A DNA stretch of 64,000 nt from Gnomoniopsis sp. IMI 355080 (Eukaryota > Ascomycota > Sordariomycetes > Diaporthales > Gnomoniaceae). This document shows positions 46,850 to 57,638 of this stretch, in pieces. A model generated the notes under the pieces. It was not told the DNA's origin. It was given only the letters and a program-made list of their open reading frames with translations, and did no database searches. How positions within the stretch are numbered: the stretch's first letter is position 1; the number at the start of each line of letters is the position of its first letter. A program made the position numbers and the translations under genes. Where the stretch lies: NCBI GenBank assembly GCA_027946555.1, contig JAPEVC010000161.1:20956-84955 (forward strand), written 5' to 3'.

Positions 46850-49452
46850 CTATTCCTGTATATCTAGTCTTTTTTGTATCAATCTCAGAATCCAATTCTT
46901 CGCACCCACACGATCCTCATATTGCGCGAGCGTCTCATCCACAGCTTCTTGCAAGCTCAAGGCTATCTTTCGAGTATATTCGAGACCGCCGGTCGCTTTG
47001 ATGCTGTCCACGGCAAGCTTCCGGACCGTGGCAGAGAGACCAGATCTCACTTTCCGCTGCTGCAAGATACTCATCAAGTGGTTCCGCTGAAGGGAGTCTT
47101 TTCCAAGCGCATGAATCAGCGGCAGGGACATTTTTCCCTCACCAATGTCGTCCGCAAAGCCCTTTTGATCGGTATACTATGTTTGTATGTACATTAGCAA
47201 TTCTACTATTAAAATGCCTTACATGGTGAGATGTTCTGACATACCTCTGCGGACTGGATATTCTGGTAATCATCCCGAGCCTGGAAAAATCGACCGACAA
47301 GTTTCATGAGCAGGCTCGCATCCAAATTCTTATGCCTCGTAGCTTCGGAGCGCATCAATTCAGCAATCAAGATGAATAGAGATCCGGTCTCTGTCGAGAC
47401 TGTTAGCGCCACACGCCACACTTAAACATGAGAGAAGGCACTTACTACCATCCACCATTGTGAAGTACTCTTCCTCAGTTGGTATCTTGGTGTGGTGTGT
47501 CCAGTATAGATCTAGTCCTTGACCAATGTGGGCTTCGATGATTCTTTCGGTGAAGATCTGTACCGCGGTCGATGACAGTGACGCCGTAGCCTCTAACGCT
47601 TTGAAGATCAGCAAAGTGGCCGAGTTGATCGTCTGGCCTAATCCGAAGATGACGTGCGTGGAGGGCAGTCCTCGTCGCAAGCAAGAGTTGTCTTCAATGT
47701 CGTCGATCCTGGGACCATCGTCAGGTTGTTTCATTGGCTTCAGGACGGGTCTCTTACATTAAACTGGAGCTGTGAAGCAGAGTCACAATGTCACGGATAG
47801 TCTTGAGTGACTTCTCGGGCACCTGGTACCACATCTCAAGACCATCTATGACTGAGTTCCTGATTCCCTTACTTGGCATGGAGTCTATGTAATGCTGAGG
47901 CTGTAGAATAATCTGCTCGCACGTTAGTAGATTGCAAAACTGCCTGACTCTAGCTGGAGTGACTGTGGCTCGTTACCTCCTCAAAATTCGACAGGGCAGG
48001 AATTTGCGAAGTTTGTGGATGTACAGATTTGTCTTCCACTTTTTCCGCGTCGTCGATGCTCTTATGACTCAATATCGACATGGGGATGGCCGTGCGATCT
48101 TCAGGAGCGTTGTAATCAAGATATCTACGTTCTCCAAGGACTGCATCGATATTCTTGCCCATTTCCGCTGCAGAATCGGTTATCGAGCGGCTGAGACTGT
48201 CAGTCGTGATGCCTTGCGCGTCTTGTGCCGCTCGTAGGGCTGGATACGAGTTCTTGTTGGCCAATCTGTATCTCGCAGTTGTCATACTCCAGACGAAATT
48301 GCCAGCGGTGACGTGTTCGAGGAGGTGTAACCATTTGGCGAGCCTAGGAGTGTTGTCGTGACTTGCTAGAAGCTTGTCACTAAGCTGAGCGAACTTCTCC
48401 TCTCGAAGGGTGATTTCCTGACGAAGGAGTTTTCGTGCAGCCGTGGCATCTACGGAATGCCATTGCATGAAGAGATATACCGCATTGGCAACTGGACCGA
48501 CTGCGCCATTCGCGTTGTGAAGTAGCTCTTCTTTCTCCCAAGAGAAGTAATCGTTCACCAATACCCAGGCATCGTAGGCTGCCCACGTAATATGTGACGT
48601 CTTCTGCTCTTCTTCTGCAGTTAATTTGAAGTCCATGGAAAAACATAAGAGGCTCATAGTCCATCTGAGGCAAATGTTTAGTTCAATCCTTCGAAAGATA
48701 TTGTTAGTTCTGACTTACGGACACCCTGCATCAACAGCGCGCGTTTTGAGGTAATCATCCAGTTGAGTGTATTTGCGATCCCTAATCTGTACGAAGATTT
48801 CGGACATCTCCTTCCAGAGACGGAGGCATTCCTTGGCCTGGTCCTTGTCCACATCCATGAGCTCGACGGCCATTTTAGCTTGCAGTTGCCTTCTGCGAAC
48901 ATGGTCCTTCGTGCCAGTTCTATTCTCTTCGCCGAGGCTCAAGCCTTCGATGAGTTCATGATTTGCTTCCTGGAGCTTTTGACCCGTTAGAGCTTCTCGA
49001 AGGTATACCTTATGGAAATCACTCACATGAATCTCGGTCTTCTTCTCGGCATATTCAATCACTAGATGTTATGATTAGTGCCGTTTACTCGACCGCGTGG
49101 CTTTGTGCAGAGTTCTCTCACCATCATCATGAATGTAGGCATACTCCACGGCGTACGTCGTAAGGGCGAGTCTCTCGGGTATTGCCTCGCAAGCGCACAG
49201 AGCTGTGAAGTTGCCGACCATGGGATTGATACAGCCGACGGCGTAACTGGTATTGCTCTTGTTACGGGCAGAATCAGCCCGGGCTACCGCGCTGGACCCA
49301 AGAAAGTCCACTTGGCATTGCCAGGAGCCTGCGTCAGCGAGATGAACATCGCGGTGGATGCGAGGCTTGAATCGACAAAAGTACTCATCGCCCGCATAAC
49401 TTGCTGGATGTAGCGGAAGGGAATGCTGTCTAGTGGGCGTAACAGTGGCCAT
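46850..49452 (-). CDS. bifunctional terpene synthase (class I cyclase + prenyltransferase)
   Basis: This is a fungal chimeric terpene synthase: the C-terminal prenyltransferase makes geranylgeranyl or geranylfarnesyl diphosphate and the N-terminal class I cyclase turns it into a di- or sesterterpene. Seven exons (49122-49452, 48719-49061, 47977-48664, 47758-47912, 47449-47708, 47245-47390, 46850-47176) join in frame to 749 residues, a usual length. The cyclase part has FKPRIHRDVHLADAG, CINPMVGNFTAL, the Asp-rich motif HDDVIE (108-113, split by intron 1), LDDYLKTRAVDAG, and the NSE triad NDYFSWEKE (262-270). The linker holds about 80 polar residues. The prenyltransferase part has the first Asp-rich motif IDDIEDNSCLRRG (from 507), TGSLF, the second motif RDDYQN (632-636), and DDIGEGKMSLPLIH. 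All metal ligands are present, so the enzyme looks active. It resembles ophiobolin F and fusicoccadiene synthases; the product cannot be predicted. Confidence 0.94.
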
Positions 49453-50809
49453 TGTACTGGATTGGTCTGCTAGCTGTGCACTGTCTGTCCTGATGATATC
49501 TGGTGGCACGGCACAGGTGAAGGCTGAAGGTTTTATATCTGGCATGTCCCTTCACTTAGCTCTTGACAAGAGACCCAAACATACTTGTGATCTTTGGAAG
49601 AGTCTACACCGCTCATCTCGGGGTCATGGAGAGCCGCGCCATAGAAAAGCATCTGGCTCGAATGACTTGTTGACTAGAGGTTGGCCCTTGTGCAAGGCTA
49701 AGCGAGGCCAGACAAAACGCCATCTCCGGCTTTGCGACTGATGCTCATGGAACTCAGCCTCATGCATCAACGCGTACATACGGACTGCTTGCATCCTAGA
49801 TTCCTACTGTGCTACGATGCATTGCATGTGTTCTCGCCAGTGTTGATACCAGTGAAAGACCCAGTGTATCATCTCTTACTCCTGAGAGCCATAAGCAGAA
49901 GCCTAGAATCAGGTAGTCCAGTCCGTATACGTGTAGATTGAGTGTAGCTTAAATTTGTGACGTAATCCTTATGGTCCTTCCTGCACATCTCAGCGATCGA
50001 GACCGTTTCATGAACTACTTACTATTTACAAACGTATTTGAGCTCACAGAAGCCAACTTGCAGTCTCAATGGAAGCCGTCACCTGCAAGCCGCATCATCT
50101 TGAGATCATCAACTCCGCATCTCTCTGGCCACGAATGTAGGCTCGCTCCTTTTCTAATCTAGGTAACTGTATCCAGAGCCTCTACCCAATATGCAACCTG
50201 CTTCATCACTTTCACATAGAGATCAACCTGTCAACGATACTTGACCCATAAGCGGCTCACCACAATTTCGCAAAAGCAATAGTTTCGCTAGCAGCAAAAG
50301 CCTCGCTATTGGAGAAGGGGCGGCCGATTGCAAGATCCCCGAAGCCACGATCGACCAGCCGTGCCCGAACTGACTCTCCTGCAGGCTGCAGCCGACCTCG
50401 GGACATCGCTACGGCCGCCGTCGCCGACAACTTGCTGCTGTTGTTTCTTGATGAAGCAAGTATAGTCGATGTGGTAGACCGTAGACGTCATTTGTTTGTT
50501 TTAGTGAGGTCACTATATTGATCAACGCTTGAAAGCAGTCTTCTCCTTTCTCGTATGTGCGGCCCTCAGCCAGCCAGACCTAAGACAGCGCCTCCAAGCC
50601 TTCGATCACCAAATACAAGCTAGCAAAGCTCAGCCCGCCATGAGAAAGGGACTGGGCCTGACGAATAATGAACATACGCACTTTCCGCTCACAGATGCTA
50701 AGCGGAAGGCCACTCCACCAATTCGCCTTGTCGGCTTTCGCCTCCGCCGCTGACAGTCTGAGGCCTCATCCTCCTTGACCGAAATCAACGACAGTCGAAA
50801 GAAGGGCAA

Positions 50810-51256
50810 CTATCTAGGTATTGGATTCATGTAGGAATCGGTAGAATACTGAGAGCACAACAAAACTGCAATACGCAAGCCCTGGTGCCGAACACAGCGT
50901 AGGTTGTCGTCAGTAAGACTGGTTGCAGAATCACCCGCAGGCTTCATAAATCTTGAGCTGCGAATCTTTTCGTATATGCAAGGCACAGAATAATACGAAA
51001 TGACCTGCGTACATGAACCAAGAATTTTCGTAGCTAGACCCCCAGCCACGACATTATCCTGGAGGCTGAGTTTTCTTTTTCTTTCCAACCAGACACTCAC
51101 TCGAGCTTGGACACTTCGGACTTCGCCGTCGTCTTGAGTTACATCTGTGAGGGTTCGGCCGTCATCTTCATCGTCCTCGCTTCCATTGAAGAAACAGATC
51201 AAATTGACCTTCTTGCTCTTTTTGATAGTCAAGCCAGTGGCCACTAGGTTGGACAT
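50810..51256 (-). CDS. doubtful hypothetical ORF
   Basis: An uninterrupted frame of 148 codons with an ATG start. It carries an acidic patch (SEDDEDDGR) and a basic one (LERKRK) but no recognisable domain, signal peptide or splice structure. It may be a chance frame or the remains of a gene. I list it because it is the longest frame in this gap that starts with ATG. Confidence 0.2.
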   Translation of the reverse strand: MSNLVATGLTIKKSKKVNLICFFNGSEDDEDDGRTLTDVTQDDGEVRSVQARVSVWLERKRKLSLQDNVVAGGLATKILGSCTQVISYYSVPCIYEKIRSSRFMKPAGDSATSLTDDNLRCVRHQGLRIAVLLCSQYSTDSYMNPIPR

Positions 51257-51737
51257 GTTCTTTTCAACAAAAGTTCTGGAAAATTTATGATTGTTTTATA
51301 GAGCAAGCATAGTTTTGAAAAGGGTGCCGTGGAGAGTGTAGGAAACGCGCCGTCAAGATACTTCGCACGGTACACTCACGCATACGCAGTCTATCGTACC
51401 GTGCTTGTATGATATTCATCGTCAATGTAGGGTCGCATCACGACGTTTCACGACTGTGCAATCGGCAAGAAATACCAGTCGCGCAGATGTAGGGCGGTGA
51501 GGTCAATGTGGGACTCGTACGCGGAAGGGGGAGGGTCACGTGGGACCCCATACGACAAAAAAAAATTAAAAAAATAGCAGCCCCGCTGCTACTGGCAACT
51601 TAGCTACCTTGCGGCAGATCACAGAGTATCAGTATGGTGTGACATTCACGTTTTGTAGCATACATAGTTTCTGTCACTGGATGGAGTATGTACCTAGGTA
51701 TAGAATAGTATTCGTTCCATAGTATATACAGAGCTAT

Positions 51738-51866
51738 GCTTTGACCAAGCGTTCGCGCTAAGCATTTGTGATAAGCTTCTGCAATCAAATGCCAAGTGTC
51801 TGCAGATTGCCGATTGCTTGATGAGCGTACTTACATAGTAAGATTTCCTAGCCTCGTCTAGTTTTT
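51738..51866 (+). repeat. degenerate repeat, right copy (flanks terpene locus)
   Basis: The counterpart of 44334-44462 in the same orientation, with the same conserved blocks, such as CAAGCGTTCGC and CTGCAGATTGCCGAT. Together the two copies bracket the methyltransferase and terpene synthase genes. Confidence 0.75.
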
Positions 51867-52840
51867 CTGGCCCACTCCTGTTTGCGTTAGTCACTCTTGT
51901 TTAGTCGGTATTCGATGCGCACAGTTTTGGCTAAATTCGGCTGCATGATCTGCAGGTCGACTACGCTCAAAAGTTAAGCTTGATGTAGCCCTGCTTCGTG
52001 ATGTTTCATGTGTATTTTCTGCAGGCAGAAGTTTACTATGTAGGTAGCTCGCGAGCGGCTCACAGGTGGCGAGACTGTGCGGGATCAAGGTTGAAAACGG
52101 AAAAAGATGGAAAAAGACAGGCATTATGGAGCCCCGGAACATGCCATTCAGGAATACCTGTCAGGCTGGGGACGGCCTCGAGAATGTGGCCTCATACTAT
52201 ATCCACCCATGACTGTCGACGATGTGTCAAAGATGGCTGACATGCTGTAGTGTCCCTCCCAATCGGGCCTTCAGCGCGCCACTTGCCGTCGCCTCGGTTG
52301 TGGATCACAAAGTTTGAGACCTCGGGACGCACACAGACACAGAGTATGCCAAGACTTTCCTGCGTTGCAGTTCCAATCACATCCTTCTTCAGCTTCTAGA
52401 ATCCTTCGAGAATGCCCCCTCAGCAATGCAGTCAGCCGCCACCATCAGCCGCTTGTCCACCAATGAGTTGCAGAGGATTGATGGCGAAGTGGCAGGTTGA
52501 GTGCAGCGGCGTAGCCTGAGCAAGGGCACCAGTAAATTGACCTTCCGTCTTCAGATTGTGCCAAGACCTCGCGTGGGGACCTGTCTTATCGAGAGTATGG
52601 TCCGTCTGTGATTTGATAGATAGACAGACTTTCACCTTGACAAGCGCGGCGAATGAGACCGGGGCTGCGCTTGTGGGCGGCGTCTCGACGCTTTTTAATA
52701 GTGCCACTGTCCCGCACCGCCATCGACTTTTAATTTGAAGCTTTTTGTCTGGTCTGCCGACGCCTCCTCGCCACTTTTTCTCTTGATCCCCAATCCCACT
52801 CGAGACAGACCAGCTGTAATCCAGTTCGCTTTGGCCCAGC

Positions 52841-55267
52841 ATGGCGTCGGAGCCCATCACCGTCACCGCCCCGGAAGGGACTCAAGAAGGGTAAGTCACT
52901 CTCTAGTCACTTTATATACTGTCTTTGCCTCACCTGGATCTAACACTGCCTTCCTAGTGTCCATGAACAGCGCAGTGTGTCGCCACAAAGCCATGCCCCA
53001 GAGCTCAAGGAGAAGGATGAGACTGCTATCAAGATCGACTCAGACTCCGAGGCCGACATCCTCGAGGATGGCTTCGTCAAGGACCCTTTCGTCCCCTTTG
53101 ACAACATTAAGCCTGAGGCCCACATTTTGACCTTCCGTGCTTTGTTCATCGGCGCCATTTGCGGTGCTCTCGTCAACGCCTCCAACATCTATCTCGGTCT
53201 CAAGACCGGCTGGACCTTTAGTGCCAACATCTTTGGCACCATTGTCGGCTTTGCTGTTTGCAAGTTCTTCGAGAAGTCTTTCAAGCACATTCCCATCTTG
53301 GGCGGCGATTTCGGGCCCCAGGAAAATGCCATCCTCCAGACCTCGGCCGTCGCCGCTGGCGGTCTCTCGTCCGTCTTCATCTCGGCCTTTCCCGCCATGT
53401 ACCAGCTCAACCTCCTCGACACCCCTCAGGAGGACTATGGCAAGATTGTCGCTCTGACCGCCGTCGCCGGGTACTTTGGCTACTTTTTCTCGACGCCCCT
53501 CCGCAAGTTTTTCATCATCTACGTCGCCCGCGAGCTGCGCCTGATCTTCCCCACGCCCTCGGCTGTCGCCGTCACGATCCGCTCCATGCACTCGGCCGTC
53601 GGCGGCGAGGCTGCCGCCAAGGCAAAGGTCAAGGCCCTCGGGTATGCCTTTGGCTTTGCCACCATTCTGCGTGTCGTGTCTCAGTATGCCCTGGGCATTC
53701 TCTGGGATTGGCACATCTTCACCTGGTTCTTCATCTGGGGCGGTTACAAGAACGCTGCCATTGACGTCGAGAACTGGGGCTGGTACTTTGAGTGGACGCC
53801 TGCCTTCATCGGTTCTGGCATGCTTGTCGGTCTCAATGTCGGTATCTCTTTCTTCAGCGGTGCTGTCTTGGCCTGGGGCATCATTGGCCCACTGCTCGTT
53901 CGCACTGGCGCTGCTTTTGGCACTGCTGCGTCTGATGACCCCAAGTGGGCTGACTACATCAGCTACTTCTCCCTCTCGACCGATTTCGCCACCAAGGACC
54001 ACCCCAGCCCGCGTTACTGGCTTCTCTGGCCCGGTGTGCTTTGCATGATCGTCGTGTCCATGGTCGAGCTGGGCTGCCAGTACAAGGTCTTTGTCTACAC
54101 TGGCAAAGCCCTCAGCCGTGCCGGAGCCAACTTTGTCAACGACCACATCAGGAAGAATGACAAGCTGGCGTCCGTCGGCGGCCAGGAGGTCAAGAGCGAC
54201 CTCACCGAGGACTTTGCACCCGCATCGCAACAAGTCAAGCCCTGGATGTGGGCGTCCGGCCTTCTCGCCAGTCTGATCTGCGGTTGCGCTGTGACCGCCA
54301 AGCTCTTCAACATGGGTGTGGGCGAGTCCATCCTTGCCTACGTCCTGGCCATTCTCTTTGCCTTCCTCGCCGTGCAGTGCGCCGGTGCCACCGATATCAC
54401 GCCTCTGACTGCCGCCTCCAAGGCATCGCAGATCGTCCTGGGCGGTGTGACCAAGGGTCAGAACATCAGCGAGACCGATGCGCAGCGTCTGAACTTGATT
54501 GGTGGTTCTTTGGCATCCATGGGCGCCAACCAGGCGTCGGATCTTGTGTCTGACTTCCGTACCGGTTTCCTCCTGCGCGTGCCGCCATTGACGCAGTGGA
54601 TTGCCCAGGGTATCTCTACCCTGATTGCTGTTTTCTTGGCTCCAGGAATGTTCATTCTCTTCGCCAAGGCTTACCCCTGCATCATCGATCTAGAAGCTGA
54701 GACTTGTCCCTTCTCTGCTCCCTCGGTCTCTGCCTGGCGTGCTGTCGCGGTTGCTATGACGGTAAGAATCCCGCGTCTTTCTCTTCTCACCTTGTATCTA
54801 CAGAAATTGGAAGGAGCAAGGGAAAAAAAAAAAAAAAAAAAAAAAAAATTGGTATAAAAAGCTGACATATCTCTCCGCAGGACCCAACCTTCCCCATTCC
54901 CACCTCCTCGGGCATCTTCGCCATCGTCTTCGCCCTCTGGGGCGGCGCCATGGTCCTGATCCGTCACTTTGTCCTCGTCGGCAAGCGAGAGTGGGTGCGA
55001 GCCTACTGGCCCAACGTTATGGTCATGGCGATGAGCTTCACTGTCGTGCCAACCGTCTACGCCACCGCCACGCTCGTCGGCTCCATCATTAGTCACATTT
55101 GGCAGAAGCGCAACAAGCACCAGTTCGACATCTTTGCGTATGCCATCGCCGCTGGATTCATTGCTGGCGAGGGTATTGGCGGTGTGATCAATGCCATCTT
55201 CCAGATTGCTGGTATTGGTGGTGACGCACATGGTTCCCAGATTGCCTGTCCTGGTGATGCTTGCTAG
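52841..55267 (+). CDS. OPT-family oligopeptide transporter
   Basis: This is a proton-coupled transporter of the oligopeptide transporter superfamily in the plasma membrane or vacuole. Substrates in the family include small peptides, glutathione and metal chelates; the one here is unknown. Exons 52841-52890, 52958-54761 and 54881-55267 join in frame to 746 residues. A cytosolic N-terminus with KIDSDSEADILEDGFV precedes the first membrane segment at LTFRALFIGAICGALVNASN. Family features are NIYLGLKTGW, GGDFGPQENAILQTSAVAAGG, FPTPSAVAVTIRSMH, GATDITPLTAASKASQIVLGG and AGFIAGEGIGGVINAIFQ near the C-terminus. The second intron carries a pure run of 26 A at 54823-54848. The GC-rich third positions produce a long antisense frame that should be ignored. 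Confidence 0.93.
54823..54848 (+). repeat. poly(A) tract inside OPT intron
   Basis: A homopolymer of 26 A lies within the last intron of the OPT gene, between the donor at 54762 and the acceptor at 54880. It could be a relic of retrotransposition or slippage. Confidence 0.9.
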
Positions 55268-57022
55268 AGCTGAGGAGGGCACTTGGTTGGATTTATATGG
55301 GCAAGGCTTTCTCTCTCTACAGATTAATAGATGAGTTTTTAATTATGCTAGTAGTATTGCATATCACCGTGGCGTGGCTTAAGGCAAGAGCGTTCGGTTG
55401 CAGAAATGAGACACATGTTCCAATTTGATCAAAGCGAAAGCTCTGATGTGTATTTTTTGTATCCATGATGTGCTACTCCGACGAGTAAAGATCCTCTACC
55501 CTCAGTTAGTGGTGTAAGACTGAAGGATCCACATCAGGCGCGTAAGCCTCCCAGCAGATTCATTTCTCAGCCGATTCGTTGTGAACAATATCTGTGCTGC
55601 CAACAAGGGTCTTGAAATTTATTATAGGAAGTCGACCATCTTCCTAGTTCCACACTGTCTCAAGTCTGGTCATCACTTGTATGGTTTTCACCTTTGAAAA
55701 TACCCCGACGCAAACAAGCTGAAAGGAGCCTTCATAGTCATAAAGCCTTCTATTACAATCGAATGTCGGTTCGTTGGAGGCCCGCTGCTGGAACTAGAGA
55801 CATTTACCTATTCGGATAGTGCTGAACCAGAAAGTGAAGGTGTGTCGTTGACCAGAAGAGACAAACACTGGTTCCGAGGGAACGGTGAAACGGTAAGTAG
55901 CTAAAAACTCTTTAATTCGGCCGAGCTAAGCTCTGAGTCCTAGTGCCTACAACCACGGGTTGAAAGTCACAGCTACCTACCTCCTACTGAACACCTATTG
56001 GGTGAAAACAGTGTCATGCCATTTGAACACCGCGGGCGGTGCTTCAGTAGGCGATCACCAAGGTATCCTGTACGGTAGTGATCTCAATTCATTGCCAGGT
56101 CCAAAACCCTATAACTGGGGGATTTTTGCTTTTGCTTCCCGACGCTGAACTCTACTTCTTTGTGCGAAAGAAGTGTGATCATATTTGCTTGGGCAGACAT
56201 GTACTGCTCGACTGGGGTTTATGTGTGGCTGAATTGCAAAAGGCCTGTCACTGATGTTTTCTGCACCAAGAGCGGATACACCTCTAGATTTGCATCTTCT
56301 TTTGGTATTGCGAAGCTGATACTTTTATACTTGAGGCAGACACCCAGATAATGGATTAATCCATAGTTAAGCCTAGCCGGGCATGCAAGGACCAGCCGTG
56401 TTGCAGGTATGTGCCGTTTGAAATGGCACTGGGTAAGAGCATTGTCGTTTCCGGCACACAAACCTCTCAGAAATTCTTTGGATCTACTAAGCTATCCAGC
56501 AGATGAGTCCCAGCACAGGATGGTACTTCTTTGATCCTGATCTGTGAAGAGACGGTCAATTTGGTGTGATTGAAAAGGCTCCCTACTTAAGTCTACTGTC
56601 TAAAGGGGCGCCTTAAAGTCCTATAAAAGAGCAAAGGATATCGCTCTTCGAACAAACATTTCCAAGTAAAGGGTCCATGCTATGAGACCATTGGACATTT
56701 TGCAACCCCGCCCTGTAGAAAATATATATGCAACAGCTATCTAGAATTATCATTGTGGGCATGCTTTTAAAATAGACCTGTATTAGCCAGTGTCCATTCC
56801 TATTTGACCACCTTCCTGGAGTACTCCAGGCCTTCCTTGCCATAATTGCCATGAAACAGGGATCCTTGTCTGTGCACAGACGCCCCACGGCCCAGAGGCC
56901 CCACATTCCTCTCATTCCAAGCCCCTCAATTTCACTGGCTCGCCCACTAATCGTCCTTGATATTCTTGCATTGTGAACCCCATTCAACACATTTACATGT
57001 CCTTCGTGGCGCAATTGGCAAT

Positions 57023-57134
57023 GACTGTAATTGAACCTGGGTACGGTCATCTTATTGGTTAGGTTGTTATTAAGTAGAAATCCTGGAGTTGGGCCTGGTC
57101 CGGCTAAAATACTCCATCAACAAAGTCCGTCACT
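57023..57134 (+). repeat. diverged direct repeat, copy 1
   Basis: It aligns with 57519-57638 from GACTGTAA to CAACAAAGTCCGTC. Many of the differences are C/T or A/G transitions, plus a short indel in the GGCCTG region. Confidence 0.75.
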
Positions 57135-57518
57135 CGTTCCATCATCTTCGCCCAGTTTTCTCTATGCCCGAGACCCCGAGGGCACCGCAAAAGTGAAGCC
57201 ATCGTCATTTCCAATCCAGCTGTACATATCATCAACGCGCCTTAAACCATACCTCACTCGACTATACCCTCTCACCCGACCGTATCCCCCCAACCCGACC
57301 GCATCCTTTGACAATCATAGTGTATTGGCTCATACTCTTAGTGTTCTGTTCGTACTCGTGGCATATCAGGCAGGTAGCAGCGTTGACGTTCCGTGTGGGA
57401 GGCTTGATTGCTCGTTCGGGTCTTGTTTCAATTTGAATTGGGGATGCTCTTTGTTTTGACTGCAATTTGAGGAGATTGACGAGGTCACAACGTCCCCTCC
57501 ACGGATCACCAGATGAAG

Positions 57519-57638
57519 GACTGTAATCGAACTTGAGTATGGTTGTCTTGTTGGCGAGAATTCTCTTGAGTGGATCTCCTGGAGTAAGGCCTGGACCCTG
57601 GTCCGGCTGGATTACTCGATCAACAAAGTCCGTCCCTC
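57519..57638 (+). repeat. diverged direct repeat, copy 2
   Basis: Second copy of the sequence at 57023-57134, in the same orientation, about 500 bases away. The 3' end (ATCAACAAAGTCCGTC) is identical in both. Confidence 0.75.

Larger units (their letters stand above)
49453..52840. other. 3.4 kb region upstream of the terpene synthase
   Basis: It holds the terpene synthase promoter, one doubtful open frame (50810-51256, minus) and the right copy of the degenerate repeat (51738-51866). No P450, regulator or transporter gene of a biosynthetic cluster was found here. Confidence 0.55.

Noticed and set aside
53040..54233. 397-codon minus-strand open frame
   Set aside because: It is antisense to the OPT transporter exon. 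The sense strand has clear family motifs, and the antisense frame is a by-product of GC-rich third codon positions.
57001..57060. tRNA-like A box (TGGCGCAATTGG)
   Set aside because: The sequence matches a tRNA A box, but no matching B box on the same strand and no acceptor or anticodon stem could be folded.
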